A DNA stretch of 64,000 nt from Variovorax atrisoli 110B (GTDB lineage: Bacteria; Pseudomonadota; Gammaproteobacteria; Burkholderiales; Burkholderiaceae_C), in contig NZ_KB907457.1 of the NCBI RefSeq assembly GCF_000382045.1, forward strand, positions 62,001-126,000. Reading direction: 5' to 3'. Below are positions 24,522-34,668 of this stretch, in pieces; the stretch's first letter is position 1; each line of letters opens with the position of its first letter. The translations under genes and the position numbers were made by a program. Below the pieces are notes generated by a model that had not been told where the DNA came from, did no database searches, and worked only from the letters and a program-made list of their open reading frames with translations.

Positions 24522-24537
24522 AGCGCACGCAAAGGCG
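24522..24537. promoter_or_regulatory. Inverted repeat GCACGC-AAAG-GCGTGC, candidate TetR operator
   Basis: Six-base perfect arms in the gap between the divergent TetR and DinB genes, about 36-58 bases from each start. This is the common position of a TetR-family operator. The match is by position and symmetry only. Confidence 0.4.
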
Positions 24538-24572
24538 TGCGTTCAACGTTCAACTGCCGAGGGGAGATTGTG

Positions 24573-25085
24573 ATGAGTACGCAGACGCTTCTGGCTTCGC
24601 TGTTCAGCTACAAGGCCTGGGCCGACGAAGGCCTGCTGGCGGGCCTGGCCGATCTTGCGGCCAACGGGCCTGCCGACGAATACCGCACGGCCGCACGGGT
24701 GTTCAACCACGCCTGCATCGTCGACCGGATCTTCGTCGCCAACGTGCAGCGGCTGCCGCACGGCCACACCGCGACGGGCGCACCCGAGCCGCCGCCACTG
24801 GAGACGCTGGCCGAAGCAGTGCGGGAGACCGACCGCTGGTACATCGACTACGTCGCACGCCTGGGCCCGCGCGAGCTCGAGGAGCGCATCGACTTCAGCT
24901 TCACCGACGGCGCAGCGGGCCGGATGTCGCGCGAGGAGATGCTGGCCCACGTGGCGACGCACGCGGGCTATCACCGGGGCGAGGTGGGCCGGATCCTGAC
25001 CCGGCTGACCGGCTCGTCGCCGCCGGACACCTTCACCGGATTCCTGCACCAGGCCGAACCCGCGCGCCGCGCACGCAACGCGTAG
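24573..25085 (+). CDS. DinB-family metal-dependent protein
   Basis: A 170-residue four-helix protein. 'VFNHACIVDRIF' and 'MLAHVATHAGYHRGEVGRIL' give the three-histidine metal site of the DinB/YfiT family, whose thiol-dependent S-transferases (bacillithiol or mycothiol) and unknown members share this fold. A GGGGAGATTGTG ribosome region precedes the ATG. It is probably controlled by the divergent TetR regulator. The substrate is unknown. Confidence 0.85.
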   Translation: MSTQTLLASLFSYKAWADEGLLAGLADLAANGPADEYRTAARVFNHACIVDRIFVANVQRLPHGHTATGAPEPPPLETLAEAVRETDRWYIDYVARLGPRELEERIDFSFTDGAAGRMSREEMLAHVATHAGYHRGEVGRILTRLTGSSPPDTFTGFLHQAEPARRARNA

Positions 25086-25109
25086 CGGCGGAGTCTTCCG
25101 GCGAAGCGC

Positions 25110-25532
25110 TTACTTGCCCTGTGCCGACTGCAGCACCGGGTTCTGCATGGTCGAGATGACCTTGCTGTTGACGCGCGAGCCGCTGGTCACGTTCTGGTCG
25201 GGCGCGGCGGCGGTGGCCATGGCTTCGCGGTAGACCTGCTCCGGGTCGCGGCTGGAGGTGAACGGGTCCGGGCCGCGCGAACCACGCGTCACGTTCTGGT
25301 TGGGCGCGTGGGCGGTGTCGACGGCCTGCTTGTACACGGCCTCGGGGTCGGCCGTGGAGGTGAACGGATCGGCACCGCGTGAGCCGCGGGTGACGTTCTG
25401 ATCCTTGGCGTGGGCGGCGGCGATGGCTTCGGCTTCGACGGCTTCGCGGGTGCGCTGCTGGGCCTGGGCAGGCAAGGAAGCGAAGGCAAGCAGGGCGAGC
25501 GCGGCAGCGAGGGTGATCTGTGAGGTCTTCAT
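25110..25532 (-). CDS. Secreted protein with three ~31-residue repeats
   Basis: A 140-residue protein with a signal peptide (MKTSQITLAAALALLAFASLPAQA). Then come three tandem units containing 'QNVTRGSRGxDPFTS' followed by a short helix ('DPEAVYKQAVDTAHAP'). The layout, repeated short amphipathic helices after a signal peptide, recalls the proteins at 8896 and 9317 but the motif differs. The function is unknown. Confidence 0.68.
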   Translation of the reverse strand: MKTSQITLAAALALLAFASLPAQAQQRTREAVEAEAIAAAHAKDQNVTRGSRGADPFTSTADPEAVYKQAVDTAHAPNQNVTRGSRGPDPFTSSRDPEQVYREAMATAAAPDQNVTSGSRVNSKVISTMQNPVLQSAQGK

Positions 25533-26089
25533 GGCTGGTCTTTTCTGTGGGTTGTCTGTCGGTCCGTGAGAGGCTTGCCCGGGGATGCGGGAAAACCCTG
25601 AGCGAGGCTATTCAGCGCAAAAGGCAGATCGGTGACGCCCCCGCTGCGGCCCACGGCTCTTGCGCATGCCCTGCAACTTCTACGAACTTCTGTTAGCCAC
25701 TGCAGCCACGCACTCTCCCCTCCCACACGCGGCGACGGGGACAACCCCTTCGTGCTCGTCATCGGCCAGGGCGACGCGCAGATCGGCGTGTGCGTGATGG
25801 GCAAGGTGCGCGGGCGCGCCACCAACGGCCCGGAAGACGACCTGGGCTTCTTCTACGCCGGCATCGCGCCCGCGGTGAAGCACGGCGCGGCGCGCCGTGG
25901 CGTGGCGGTGACGCTCATCTGAAGACGCCGGGCCGGCAGACCGGTCACAGCCGGCTGCTACCCGCCGCACCTTGCTCCTTCGAATAATCCGGAAACGGCC
26001 CGCGCCCAGGTCCACCGCGCCGGGCGGGGCCGGGCCGGGCCGGGCCGGGCTGGGCCGCATTCCAACCTCATCCGAAGGAGACAAACCAC
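25533..26089. other. Intergenic stretch with a possible gene remnant and short GGCCG repeats
   Basis: The plus-strand frame at ~25735-25922 reads plausibly as protein ('DNPFVLVIGQGDAQIGVCVM') with a stop at 25922, but has no convincing start or ribosome site. It may be a remnant. At 26027-26058 there is a short tandem run of GGCCG units just before the ribosome site of the next gene. Nothing else is supported here. Confidence 0.35.
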
Positions 26090-26668
26090 ATGGCGCGCAA
26101 GATCCTGATGCTGTGCGGCGACTACGCCGAAGACTACGAAACCATGGTGCCCTTCCAAGCCCTGCTGGCCGTGGGCCACACGGTCCATGCGGTGGCGCCG
26201 GACAAGAAGGCCGGCGACTGGATCCACACCGCCGTCCACGACTTCGAGGGTGCGCAGACCTACAGCGAGAAGCCAGGGCACCGCTTCACGCTCAACGCCA
26301 ACTTCGCCGACGTCCGTCCCGAGGCCTATGACGCGCTCCTCATCCCGGGCGGCCGCGCACCCGAGTACCTGCGCATGAACAGCCGCGTGGTCGAGATCGC
26401 GCGGCACTTCCTCGCCACCGACAAGCCGCTGGCGGCCGTGTGCCATGGCGCACAGCTGCTCGCAGCCACGGGGCTGCTCAAGGGCCGCAAGGTGTCGGCC
26501 TATCCGGCCTGCCAGGTGGAGGTGGAACTCGCGGGTGCCGAATACATGGGCATCCCGGTCGACCAGGCCGTGACCGACCGCAACCTGGTCACCGCGCCCG
26601 CATGGCCGGCGCATCCGGCATGGCTCGCGCAGTTCCTCGCGGTGCTGGGTACGCGCATCGCGCATTGA
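26090..26668 (+). CDS. DJ-1/PfpI family protein
   Basis: A 192-residue protein of the glutamine-amidotransferase-like DJ-1/PfpI fold. 'ILMLCGDYAEDYETMVPFQAL' opens the domain, with the conserved Glu in EDYE. 'LIPGGRAPEYLR' and the nucleophile elbow 'AVCHGAQLL' are the family signatures. Members are chaperone/deglycase-like or hydrolase enzymes of debated function. A GAAGGAG ribosome site lies 8 bases before the ATG. Confidence 0.9.
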   Translation: MARKILMLCGDYAEDYETMVPFQALLAVGHTVHAVAPDKKAGDWIHTAVHDFEGAQTYSEKPGHRFTLNANFADVRPEAYDALLIPGGRAPEYLRMNSRVVEIARHFLATDKPLAAVCHGAQLLAATGLLKGRKVSAYPACQVEVELAGAEYMGIPVDQAVTDRNLVTAPAWPAHPAWLAQFLAVLGTRIAH

Positions 26669-26738
26669 GCTTCGGACGGGCGGACGGCGCTACAGTGCGG
26701 CGTCGCCCACCTTCCTTCGAGCAAAGGAGACAACCACC

Positions 26739-27149
26739 ATGTGCGAGGTCTTCATCAGCGCCGATCCGCAGAGCTACGACGCGCGCACGCGCTCGGTGCG
26801 GCTGCACGGCGTGGTCACCAGCATCCGGCTGGAGAACCTGTTCTGGCAGGTGCTGGAAGAAATCGCGCGGCGCGACGGCATGGTCGTGGTGCAGCTCATC
26901 GAGCGGCTGTACGACGAGTTGGTGGCCGCGCGCGGCGAGGTCGGCAACTTCGCCTCGTTCCTTCGGGTGAGCGCCCTGCGCTACGAGGCGCTGCTGGCGC
27001 AGGGGCGCATTCCGGCGGACAACTCGGTGGCGATCCGCTCGCTCGACGCGAAGGCGGTGCTGCACGAGCTGCCCGAGGGCTGGGGCAGGCCGCTGCCTGA
27101 ACAACGGCCGGCCGCCACGGTACACACGCTGCGCGCGGCGGCGCGATGA
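26739..27149 (+). CDS. Ribbon-helix-helix domain protein
   Basis: A 136-residue protein. 'MCEVFISADPQSYDARTRSVRLHGVVTSIRLE' split over the first 35 residues matches the RHH_4 type ribbon-helix-helix family: a short basic beta strand with the RSVRLHG motif, then two helices. It is probably a small DNA-binding regulator, perhaps autoregulatory. An AAAGGAGA ribosome site precedes it. Targets are unknown. Confidence 0.8.
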   Translation: MCEVFISADPQSYDARTRSVRLHGVVTSIRLENLFWQVLEEIARRDGMVVVQLIERLYDELVAARGEVGNFASFLRVSALRYEALLAQGRIPADNSVAIRSLDAKAVLHELPEGWGRPLPEQRPAATVHTLRAAAR

Positions 27150-27168
27150 GGCGCCTGCGCCCGCCACG

Positions 27169-28173
27169 TCAGTCCAGCGACACGTTCGCCTTGCGGATCA
27201 CGTCGGTGAAGCGCCTGGTCTCGCTCGCCACGAACTCGTCGAACTGCGGGCGCGTGGTCGGGAAGGGCTCGTAGCCGAAGCTCTTGAACTTCTCCAGCAC
27301 GTCGGGCTCGGCCAGGCCCTTCTCGATGTCGCGCTTGATCTTCTCGGTGACCGATGCGCTCAGGCCCTTGGGCACGGCGATGGCGTTCCAGCCGATGACC
27401 TCGAAGCCCTTCGGGCCGCCCGATTCGCCGACCGTCGGCACGTCGGGGAAGGCTGCCACGCGCTGCGGCGCGGCGGCTGCCAGGAAGCGCAGCTTGTTCG
27501 CGCGTTGCAGCGGGCCGGCGGTGGCGCTGCTGCCCAGCGCGAAGGCCAGTTCGCCCGTGGCCACCGAGGTGTAGAGCTGCGTGGTTTCCTTGTAGACGAT
27601 GTGCTCCATCTGCGTGCCGGTGGCCGATTCGAAGAGCTCCGAGCCCAGGTGCACCGGGTTGCCCACGGACCACGAGCCGTAGTCCAGCTTGCCGGGGTTG
27701 GCCTTGGCGTCGGCGATCAGGTCGCCGATGGTCTTGTACTTGCTGTTGGTCGCGACGGTGAAGAAGAAGTATGTCTTGAACAGCGGCAGCAGCGCGTCGA
27801 AGTCCTTGCTCGTGTCGTAGGGCAGCTTCTTGAAGAGCGCCGGGTATGCTGCAAGGTGCACGTTGTCGAGCACGATGATGTCGTGGCCGTCCTTCGCGCC
27901 GCGCTTGAAGGCATCGATGGCGATGAAGCCGTTGCCGCCGGGGCGGTTCTCGACCACCACGGGCTGGCCCCAGGCGCGAGAGAGCTTGTCGGCCACCAGG
28001 CGGGCCACGCCATCGGGGCCGCCGCCCACGGGGAACGGCGTGATGATGCGCACGGGCTTGGTGGGAAAGGCCTGCTGCGCGGACGCGGCCGCGGGCAACA
28101 GGGCTGCGGCGGCCAGCGCGAGAGCGGCAATGCCGGCGCCGCGGCGCGTAGTCTTCTTCGACGTGTGGTTCAT
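27169..28173 (-). CDS. Bug-family (TctC) periplasmic substrate-binding protein
   Basis: A 334-residue secreted protein with a signal peptide ending AAASA-QQ. The mature part starts 'FPTKPVRIITPFPVGGGPDGVARLVADKL', the Bug signature, with 'VVVENRPGGNG' and a periplasmic-binding fold. Bug proteins bind carboxylates or aromatic acids, often without a linked transporter. It stands next to pcaF, so an aromatic or dicarboxylic ligand is plausible. The start at 28173 was chosen; a codon at 28194 is possible. Confidence 0.9.
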   Translation of the reverse strand: MNHTSKKTTRRGAGIAALALAAAALLPAAASAQQAFPTKPVRIITPFPVGGGPDGVARLVADKLSRAWGQPVVVENRPGGNGFIAIDAFKRGAKDGHDIIVLDNVHLAAYPALFKKLPYDTSKDFDALLPLFKTYFFFTVATNSKYKTIGDLIADAKANPGKLDYGSWSVGNPVHLGSELFESATGTQMEHIVYKETTQLYTSVATGELAFALGSSATAGPLQRANKLRFLAAAAPQRVAAFPDVPTVGESGGPKGFEVIGWNAIAVPKGLSASVTEKIKRDIEKGLAEPDVLEKFKSFGYEPFPTTRPQFDEFVASETRRFTDVIRKANVSLD

Positions 28174-28298
28174 CCTCTGATCCTTCTCTTTCATCCTCTT
28201 TGGTTAAAAAAATGCCATCGGGCCGCTGTTGCCGCGGCTGCCGATGGCTTGTCTTCTTGCTTCTCTGGTTGTTTTTTCGTTTCGCCGCGGTCCGGTCG

Positions 28299-29504
<1,206 letters not shown>

Positions 29505-29634
29505 GGTGTGTCTCGCTTGGAAGTGAATCGAATTCGGATACCGGACGCAGAGAACGCGAAGGTCTCGCGAAAGGCGCAAAAGAAAACCCGGACCATTTTC
29601 CGAAGTTCCTTCGCGCCCCGCCCGGAAGTTCGCC

Positions 29635-30288
29635 TCAGGCGGCGATGGGCAGACCCACGAGCTTCTCGAGCTCCTCGCGGCTCAGGCCGTCGACGAGGTC
29701 GACGAGCTTCAGGCCCTGCGGCGTGCATTCGAGCGTGGCGAGGTCGGAGTACACGCGCTTGACGCAGCCGATGCCGGTCAGCGGATAGGTGCATTCCTTC
29801 ACCAGCTTGCTCACGCCCTGCTTGGTGAGCAGGTCCATCATGACCCAGGTCTGCTTGGCACCGATGGCGAGGTCCATCGCGCCGCCGACGGCGGGAATCG
29901 CGTCCTTCTCGCCGGTGTGCCAGTTGGCGAGGTCGCCGGTGGCCGACACCTGGAAGGCGCCGAGCACGCAGATGTCGAGGTGGCCGCCGCGCATCATCGC
30001 GAAGCTGTCGGCGTGGTGGAAGAAGGAGCCGCCCGGCAGCAGCGTGACGGGCTGCTTGCCTGCGTTGATGAGGTCGTAGTCCTCCTCGCCGGCCTCGGGT
30101 GCGGGGCCCATGCCGAGGATGCCGTTCTCGCTCTGCAGGATGACTTCGCGGCCCTTGGGCAGATGGTTGGCCACCAGCGTGGGCTGGCCGATGCCGAGGT
30201 TGACGACGGCGCCGTCGAAGATGTCCTGCGCCACGCGTGCGGCGAGCTGGTCCTTGGTGCGGCGTGTGTAGTTCGTGCTCATGGTCAT
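29635..30288 (-). CDS. pcaJ: 3-oxoadipate CoA-transferase subunit B
   Basis: A 217-residue subunit containing the 'SENGILGMGP' motif with the catalytic glutamate of class I CoA-transferases, and 'GGAMDLAIGAKQTWVMMD'. It forms the active enzyme with subunit A, moving CoA from succinyl-CoA to 3-oxoadipate. The ATG at 30288 overlaps the pcaI stop (ATGA). The ATG at 30282 (MSTNYTRR) is an alternative. Acetoacetate transferases (ScoAB) are close relatives. The linked thiolase favours the 3-oxoadipate assignment. Confidence 0.85.
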   Translation of the reverse strand: MTMSTNYTRRTKDQLAARVAQDIFDGAVVNLGIGQPTLVANHLPKGREVILQSENGILGMGPAPEAGEEDYDLINAGKQPVTLLPGGSFFHHADSFAMMRGGHLDICVLGAFQVSATGDLANWHTGEKDAIPAVGGAMDLAIGAKQTWVMMDLLTKQGVSKLVKECTYPLTGIGCVKRVYSDLATLECTPQGLKLVDLVDGLSREELEKLVGLPIAA

Positions 30289-30986
30289 GCTGCCTTCTTG
30301 AAGCCGCCGGCCTGGGTGGCCACGCGTTCGATGCGCACCACCTGGTGCACGAAGATGCCCGGGGTGACGATGGTCTCGGGGTCGAGGGTGCCGAGCTCGG
30401 CGATGTCGTGCACGGTGGCGATGGTCTTCTTCGCGGCCATGGCCATCACCGGGCCGAAGTTGCGTGCCGCCTTGCGGTAGACCAGGTTGCCCCAGCGGTC
30501 GCCGCGCTCCGCCTTGATGAGCGCCACGTCGCCGTGGATCGGGTACTCGAGCACGTACTGCTTGCCGTCGATCTCGCGGGTCTCGCGGTTGCCGGCCAGC
30601 TGCGTGCCGTAGCCCGTGGGGCAGAAGAAGGCGCCGATGCCGGCGCCCGCGGCGCGGATGCGCTCGGCCAGGTTGCCCTGGGGCACGAGTTCGAGCTCGA
30701 TCTTGCCGCTGCGGTAGAGCCCGTCGAACACCTGGCTGTCGGCCTGGCGCGGGAAGCTGCAGATGATCTTGCGCACGCGGCCGGCCTTCAGCAGCGCCGC
30801 GAGGCCGGTCTCGCCGTTGCCCGCGTTGTTGTTGACGACCGTGAGGTCCTTGGCGCCCTGCTCGACGAGGCCGTCGATGAGCTCGTTGGGAATGCCGGCG
30901 GTGCCGAAACCACCGATGAGAACCGTGGCGCCGTCGGGGATGCCAGCGAGGGCATCGGCGACCGAGCGCGCGATCTTGTTGATCAT
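30285..30986 (-). CDS. pcaI: 3-oxoadipate CoA-transferase subunit A
   Basis: A 233-residue subunit starting MINKIARSVADALAGIPDGA, with 'VLIGGFGTAGIPNELIDGL' (glycine-rich CoA-binding loop) and 'NNNAGNGETGLAALL'. It is first in the pcaI-pcaJ-pcaF transcript and is divergent from an IclR-type regulator across 138 bp. It acts in the last steps of the 3-oxoadipate pathway. Confidence 0.87.
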   Translation of the reverse strand: MINKIARSVADALAGIPDGATVLIGGFGTAGIPNELIDGLVEQGAKDLTVVNNNAGNGETGLAALLKAGRVRKIICSFPRQADSQVFDGLYRSGKIELELVPQGNLAERIRAAGAGIGAFFCPTGYGTQLAGNRETREIDGKQYVLEYPIHGDVALIKAERGDRWGNLVYRKAARNFGPVMAMAAKKTIATVHDIAELGTLDPETIVTPGIFVHQVVRIERVATQAGGFKKAA

Positions 30987-31067
30987 GAAGCCTGTCTCCG
31001 GAAGTGAGGGAAGGGAACGAAGAAACGAATCCGCCTGAACGCGCCGACCGATTCTGCAAACCGCCGA

Positions 31068-31100
31068 TTTGTTCGTCTAAAGAACATTTGTTCGTATAAT
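31068..31100 (+). promoter_or_regulatory. Candidate IclR/PcaR operator overlapping the regulator promoter
   Basis: TTTGTTCGT occurs twice (31068-31076, 31087-31095), and GTTC-GTCTAAA-GAAC (31071-31085) is an inverted repeat of the IclR-family type. TATAAT at 31095-31100 serves the regulator gene, so bound protein would cover its own promoter. It is placed between the divergent pcaI and regulator genes. Confidence 0.6.
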
Positions 31101-31124
31101 GAATTCTAGAGAGGAAGGCGAACC

Positions 31125-31910
31125 ATGGCAACCCACGCGTCACAACCCGAGACACCGGCCCCCGGCGACAGCTACGTGCAGTCCTTCGCGCGCGGGCTGC
31201 AGGTGATCCGCTCGTTCAGCGCCAATGCGCCGCACCAGACGCTCAGCGAGGTGGCCGCCGGCAGCGGGCTGACGCGCGCGGGCGCCCGGCGCATCCTGCT
31301 CACGCTGCAGACGCTGGGCTACGTGGTGACCGACGGCAAGCTCTTCACGCTCACGCCGCGCATCCTCGACCTGGGCTTCGCGTATCTCTCATCGATGCCG
31401 ATCTGGAACCGCGCCGAGCCGGTGATGGAGGCGCTGGTGCAGCAGGTGCAGGAGTCGTGCTCCGCCGCCGTGCTCGATGCCACCGACATCGTCTACGTGC
31501 TGCGGGTGCCGACCAAGAAGATCATGCACATCAACCTGGGCGTGGGCTCGCGCCTGCCGGCCTACTGCACCTCGCTGGGCCGGCTGCTGCTGGCGGACCT
31601 CGACGACGACGAGGTGCGCGCGCGGCTCGAAGCCTCGAACATCGAGGCACTGACCCGGCACACGATCACCGATATCGACGCGCTCATGGCCAAGGTCGCG
31701 CAGGCGCGCAAGCAGCAGTGGTGCCTGGTGAACCAGGAACTCGAGGAGGGCCTGATCTCGGTGGCCGCGCCAGTCGTCGACAGGCAGGGCCGCATGGTGG
31801 CCGCGCTCAACATCAGCGGCCAGGCGAACCGCACCAGCGCGAAGGCGATGCAGGAGACCATGCTGCCCGCGCTGCGCGAAGCGGCGGACCGGGTCTCTCG
31901 GATGCTCTGA
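31125..31910 (+). CDS. IclR-family regulator of 3-oxoadipate genes (PcaR/PobR-like)
   Basis: A 261-residue protein with an N-terminal winged helix ('SFARGLQVIRSFSANAPHQT', 'TRAGARRILLTLQTLGYV', residues ~17-75) and an IclR effector domain ('YVLRVPTKKIMHINLGVGSRLPAYCTSLGRLLLA'). These segments are typical of the PcaR/PcaU/PobR branch that responds to aromatic-pathway intermediates. It is divergent from pcaI and probably regulates pcaIJF and itself. A GAGAGGAAGG ribosome site precedes the ATG. Confidence 0.88.
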   Translation: MATHASQPETPAPGDSYVQSFARGLQVIRSFSANAPHQTLSEVAAGSGLTRAGARRILLTLQTLGYVVTDGKLFTLTPRILDLGFAYLSSMPIWNRAEPVMEALVQQVQESCSAAVLDATDIVYVLRVPTKKIMHINLGVGSRLPAYCTSLGRLLLADLDDDEVRARLEASNIEALTRHTITDIDALMAKVAQARKQQWCLVNQELEEGLISVAAPVVDRQGRMVAALNISGQANRTSAKAMQETMLPALREAADRVSRML

Positions 31911-32040
31911 TCGCGGCCGATCCGCACTGAACGAAAGCGAAAGGCAAACAGCGAAGGACGAAAGGCGAAAGGACATTCACGGACAGGTCACATCGGCTTC
32001 CTAGATTGCTCCCCTCACAACAACACCGGAGGATCCAATC

Positions 32041-33513
32041 GTGTCCAGTCGCCTCGTCCCGCTCAGCCTGCCGCGCCATATCGCAATTGCGGCCGTTGCA
32101 TCCGCAGTCCTCGCCGCATGCGGGGGCGGCGGCAACGGAAACGGCATCGTCCTTCCGCCCGTGGCGGGCACGCCCGCTCCAGCACCGGCGCCCGCGCCGG
32201 CACCCGCTCCTGCTGCCCAGCCGCCGCAGGATGCTTCCGCGGGCCTGCCGCACAAGCTCACCGGCTGGGCCTCGCTGCCAGCCTCGTTCCGCCAGCCCGG
32301 GCCGACCACCGGCCAGTTCATCACCGCCGCGCTCGGCGTGACGCCGCCCTTCGTCGACGGCCAGCCGCTGCCCGGCTTCTCGGCGCTGCTGAAGAACGAC
32401 GACGGCACCTGGACCGCCATGCCCGACAACGGCTACGGCAGCAAGGGCAACTCCGGCGACTTCGTGGTCGGCTTCTACAACGTGAGCATCGATTTCCGCA
32501 CCGCGTCCAACGGCACGACGGTGCCCGGCACCGTGAAGGTCAACAGCCATGTCGCATTCAACGATGCGAAGGGCTTCCTGAAGGACGGCAAGGGCGTCGA
32601 TTTGAAGATCACCGCCGACTTCGCCAACTACCAGACGGTCTCGGGCAACAACCTCGTCGACAGCGGCAAGCCGGTCGATCCGAGCATCGTCAGCGGCCGG
32701 CTGCTGACGGGCTTCGATCTCGACGTCGAGTCGATCGCCCGCGCGAAGGACGGCACGTACTTCGTGGGCGAGGAGTTCGGCCCCTACATCCTGCACTTCG
32801 ACAAGGACGGCACGCTGATGAGCGACCCGGTGCCGCATCCCTTCCTGCGCAGCCCGTCCAACCCGCTGGTGACGAACGAGGGCGCCACCGCGACTTCGCT
32901 CTCCAGCCGCGGCTTCGAGAGCCTCGCCTTCAACGCCGACAAGACCCGCCTCTACGCGGTGCCCGAAGCGGCGCCTTCGCTGGCCTCGCTGCGCCCGGTG
33001 GCCGACGACGAGCGCTACCTGAACTTCTTCGAGTTCGATCCCGCCTCGATGCTCTACACCGGCAAGAATCCGGTCTACAGGAAGGACGGCCCCGCCAAGG
33101 ACAACCAGATCGTCATCGGCGACATGACCAACATCGGCGGCAACAGGTTCGTGCTGATCGAGCGCGACAGCCTCTATGGCTCCAAGGCCGTGGTCAAGCG
33201 CCTCTACATGGTCGACCTCGACGTGAAGGACGCCGACGGCGTGCTCAAGAAGACGCTGCTGGTCGACCTGCTGAACATCTCCGACCCGGACGACATCGGC
33301 GGCCCGCTGGCCAACGTCGCGAACGGCAAGTTCAGCATGCCCTTCGACTCGATCGAAAGCGTCGAGGTGGTGGACGACTACACGCTCGCCGTCGCGATCG
33401 ACACCAACTACCCGACGGAAGACGGCCGCGTGCCCGGCAAGCCGGACGACACGGAGATCATCACGATCCGCTTCGAGCAGCCGCTGTTCAAGCGCACCGC
33501 ATCGAAGACCTGA
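32041..33513 (+). CDS. Esterase-like phytase domain lipoprotein
   Basis: A 490-residue exported protein beginning with GTG. A lipoprotein signal ends at LAAC (residues ~23-26), followed by a Pro/Ala linker (APAPAPAPAP). The remainder is a beta-propeller-like 'esterase-like activity of phytase' domain, with 'GFSALLKNDDGTWTAMPDNGYGSKGNS', 'FDLDVESIARAKDGTYFVGEEFGPY' and 'GFESLAFNADKTRLYAVPE' segments typical of PF13449. Probably a surface or periplasmic phosphoesterase, perhaps for phosphorus acquisition; no pho-box was identified by eye. Confidence 0.85.
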   Translation: MSSRLVPLSLPRHIAIAAVASAVLAACGGGGNGNGIVLPPVAGTPAPAPAPAPAPAPAAQPPQDASAGLPHKLTGWASLPASFRQPGPTTGQFITAALGVTPPFVDGQPLPGFSALLKNDDGTWTAMPDNGYGSKGNSGDFVVGFYNVSIDFRTASNGTTVPGTVKVNSHVAFNDAKGFLKDGKGVDLKITADFANYQTVSGNNLVDSGKPVDPSIVSGRLLTGFDLDVESIARAKDGTYFVGEEFGPYILHFDKDGTLMSDPVPHPFLRSPSNPLVTNEGATATSLSSRGFESLAFNADKTRLYAVPEAAPSLASLRPVADDERYLNFFEFDPASMLYTGKNPVYRKDGPAKDNQIVIGDMTNIGGNRFVLIERDSLYGSKAVVKRLYMVDLDVKDADGVLKKTLLVDLLNISDPDDIGGPLANVANGKFSMPFDSIESVEVVDDYTLAVAIDTNYPTEDGRVPGKPDDTEIITIRFEQPLFKRTASKT

Positions 33514-33552
33514 GCGCGGGCGAGCGAAGCAGCGAACGACACCCGGAAGGCA

Positions 33553-34566
33553 TCAGCCTTCCGAGTGGATGCCCTTCATGATGATCACGCCGCCCAGGCG
33601 CGTGGTGTCGGCGCGCATGCGCTTGGCCAGCGTGTCGGGCGAGCCGGGCTGGGCCTGCCAGCCGGTCTTCAGCAGCGCCTGGCTCACGTCGGGCGAGCTG
33701 ATGACTTCGACCAGCGCGGCATTGAGCCTGGCGACGGCCGCGGGCTTCATGTTCGCGGGCGCGGCCAGCGCGGTCCAGATCTCGAGGTCGGCGCCGCGCA
33801 CGTCCGCGTCGCGGATGGTGGGCAGCTCGCCCGCCAGCGGGCTGCGCTCGGGCGAGGTCACGCCGATGGCCTTGATCTTTCCCGACTTGATGTGCGGCAT
33901 TGCGAGGCCCGGCGGCAGCAGCGCCAGCTGGATCTCGTTGGCCAGCAGGCCCGCGATGACCTGCGGATTGCCGGTGTAGGGCTTGTGCTGCGCGGTGATG
34001 GCCGCGCGGCTCTTGATGAGCTCCATGCCCAGGTGGCCCACGGTGCCCACGCCCGGCGTGCCGTACTTGGCGCCGCTGCCGAGGTTGCGCACCCACAGCA
34101 GCTGCTCGGCCGCGGTCTTGCCGGTTGCGCTGCCCGAGACGGCCAGCACCAGCGGCGCGGTGCCGATCAGGCCGACCGGCGCGAAGTCCTTCTCGGGATC
34201 GAAGGGCAGCGAGGGATTGAGCAGCTTCGCGATCGTCAGGTTGCCGTTGATCAGCGCGCCGATGGTGTGGTCGTCGGTGGCCTTCGCCACCTGGTCGGCC
34301 ACGGTGTTGCCGCTGGCGCCTGGCTTGTTCTCGACGACCACCGGCTGGCGCAGGATCTTCGACAGCGGCTCGGCGATGGCGCGCGCCGCGAGGTCGGGCG
34401 ATGCGCCTGCAGGAAACCCCACGAGGATGTGCACGGGCTTGGTCGGCCAGGCCGCGTCGGCGGTGCCGCTGTTGCGTTGCTGTTGAGCCCACGAAGTCTT
34501 CGCAAGCAGCGAAGCGGCAATGGCTGCCGCGCCGCCTTCGAGCAGGCGGCGTTTGGTGATCGTCAA
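33553..34566 (-). CDS. Bug-family periplasmic substrate-binding protein
   Basis: A 337-residue protein with a Tat-like N-terminus (MTITKRRLLEGGAAAIAASLL) and the Bug pattern 'WPTKPVHILVGFPAGASPDLAARAI' plus 'VVVENKPGASGN'. It starts with TTG; a GGAG ribosome site lies at suitable distance and no ATG is nearby. It follows the Liv importer genes on the same strand after a ~100-bp gap. The ligand is unknown, probably an organic or aromatic acid. Confidence 0.88.
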   Translation of the reverse strand: MTITKRRLLEGGAAAIAASLLAKTSWAQQQRNSGTADAAWPTKPVHILVGFPAGASPDLAARAIAEPLSKILRQPVVVENKPGASGNTVADQVAKATDDHTIGALINGNLTIAKLLNPSLPFDPEKDFAPVGLIGTAPLVLAVSGSATGKTAAEQLLWVRNLGSGAKYGTPGVGTVGHLGMELIKSRAAITAQHKPYTGNPQVIAGLLANEIQLALLPPGLAMPHIKSGKIKAIGVTSPERSPLAGELPTIRDADVRGADLEIWTALAAPANMKPAAVARLNAALVEVISSPDVSQALLKTGWQAQPGSPDTLAKRMRADTTRLGGVIIMKGIHSEG

Positions 34567-34668
34567 GATGACTCCAGGAGTATGAAGGGACTGGAAGGGA
34601 TGATTACATGGCGTTTACAACACGTTACAGGACGACGATGTTTTTAGCAAGTCCGAAGTGGCTTCCAG

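Noticed and set aside
25110..25532. CRISPR or DNA satellite
   Set aside because: The periodicity is explained by three ~31-residue protein repeats in a frame with a signal peptide.
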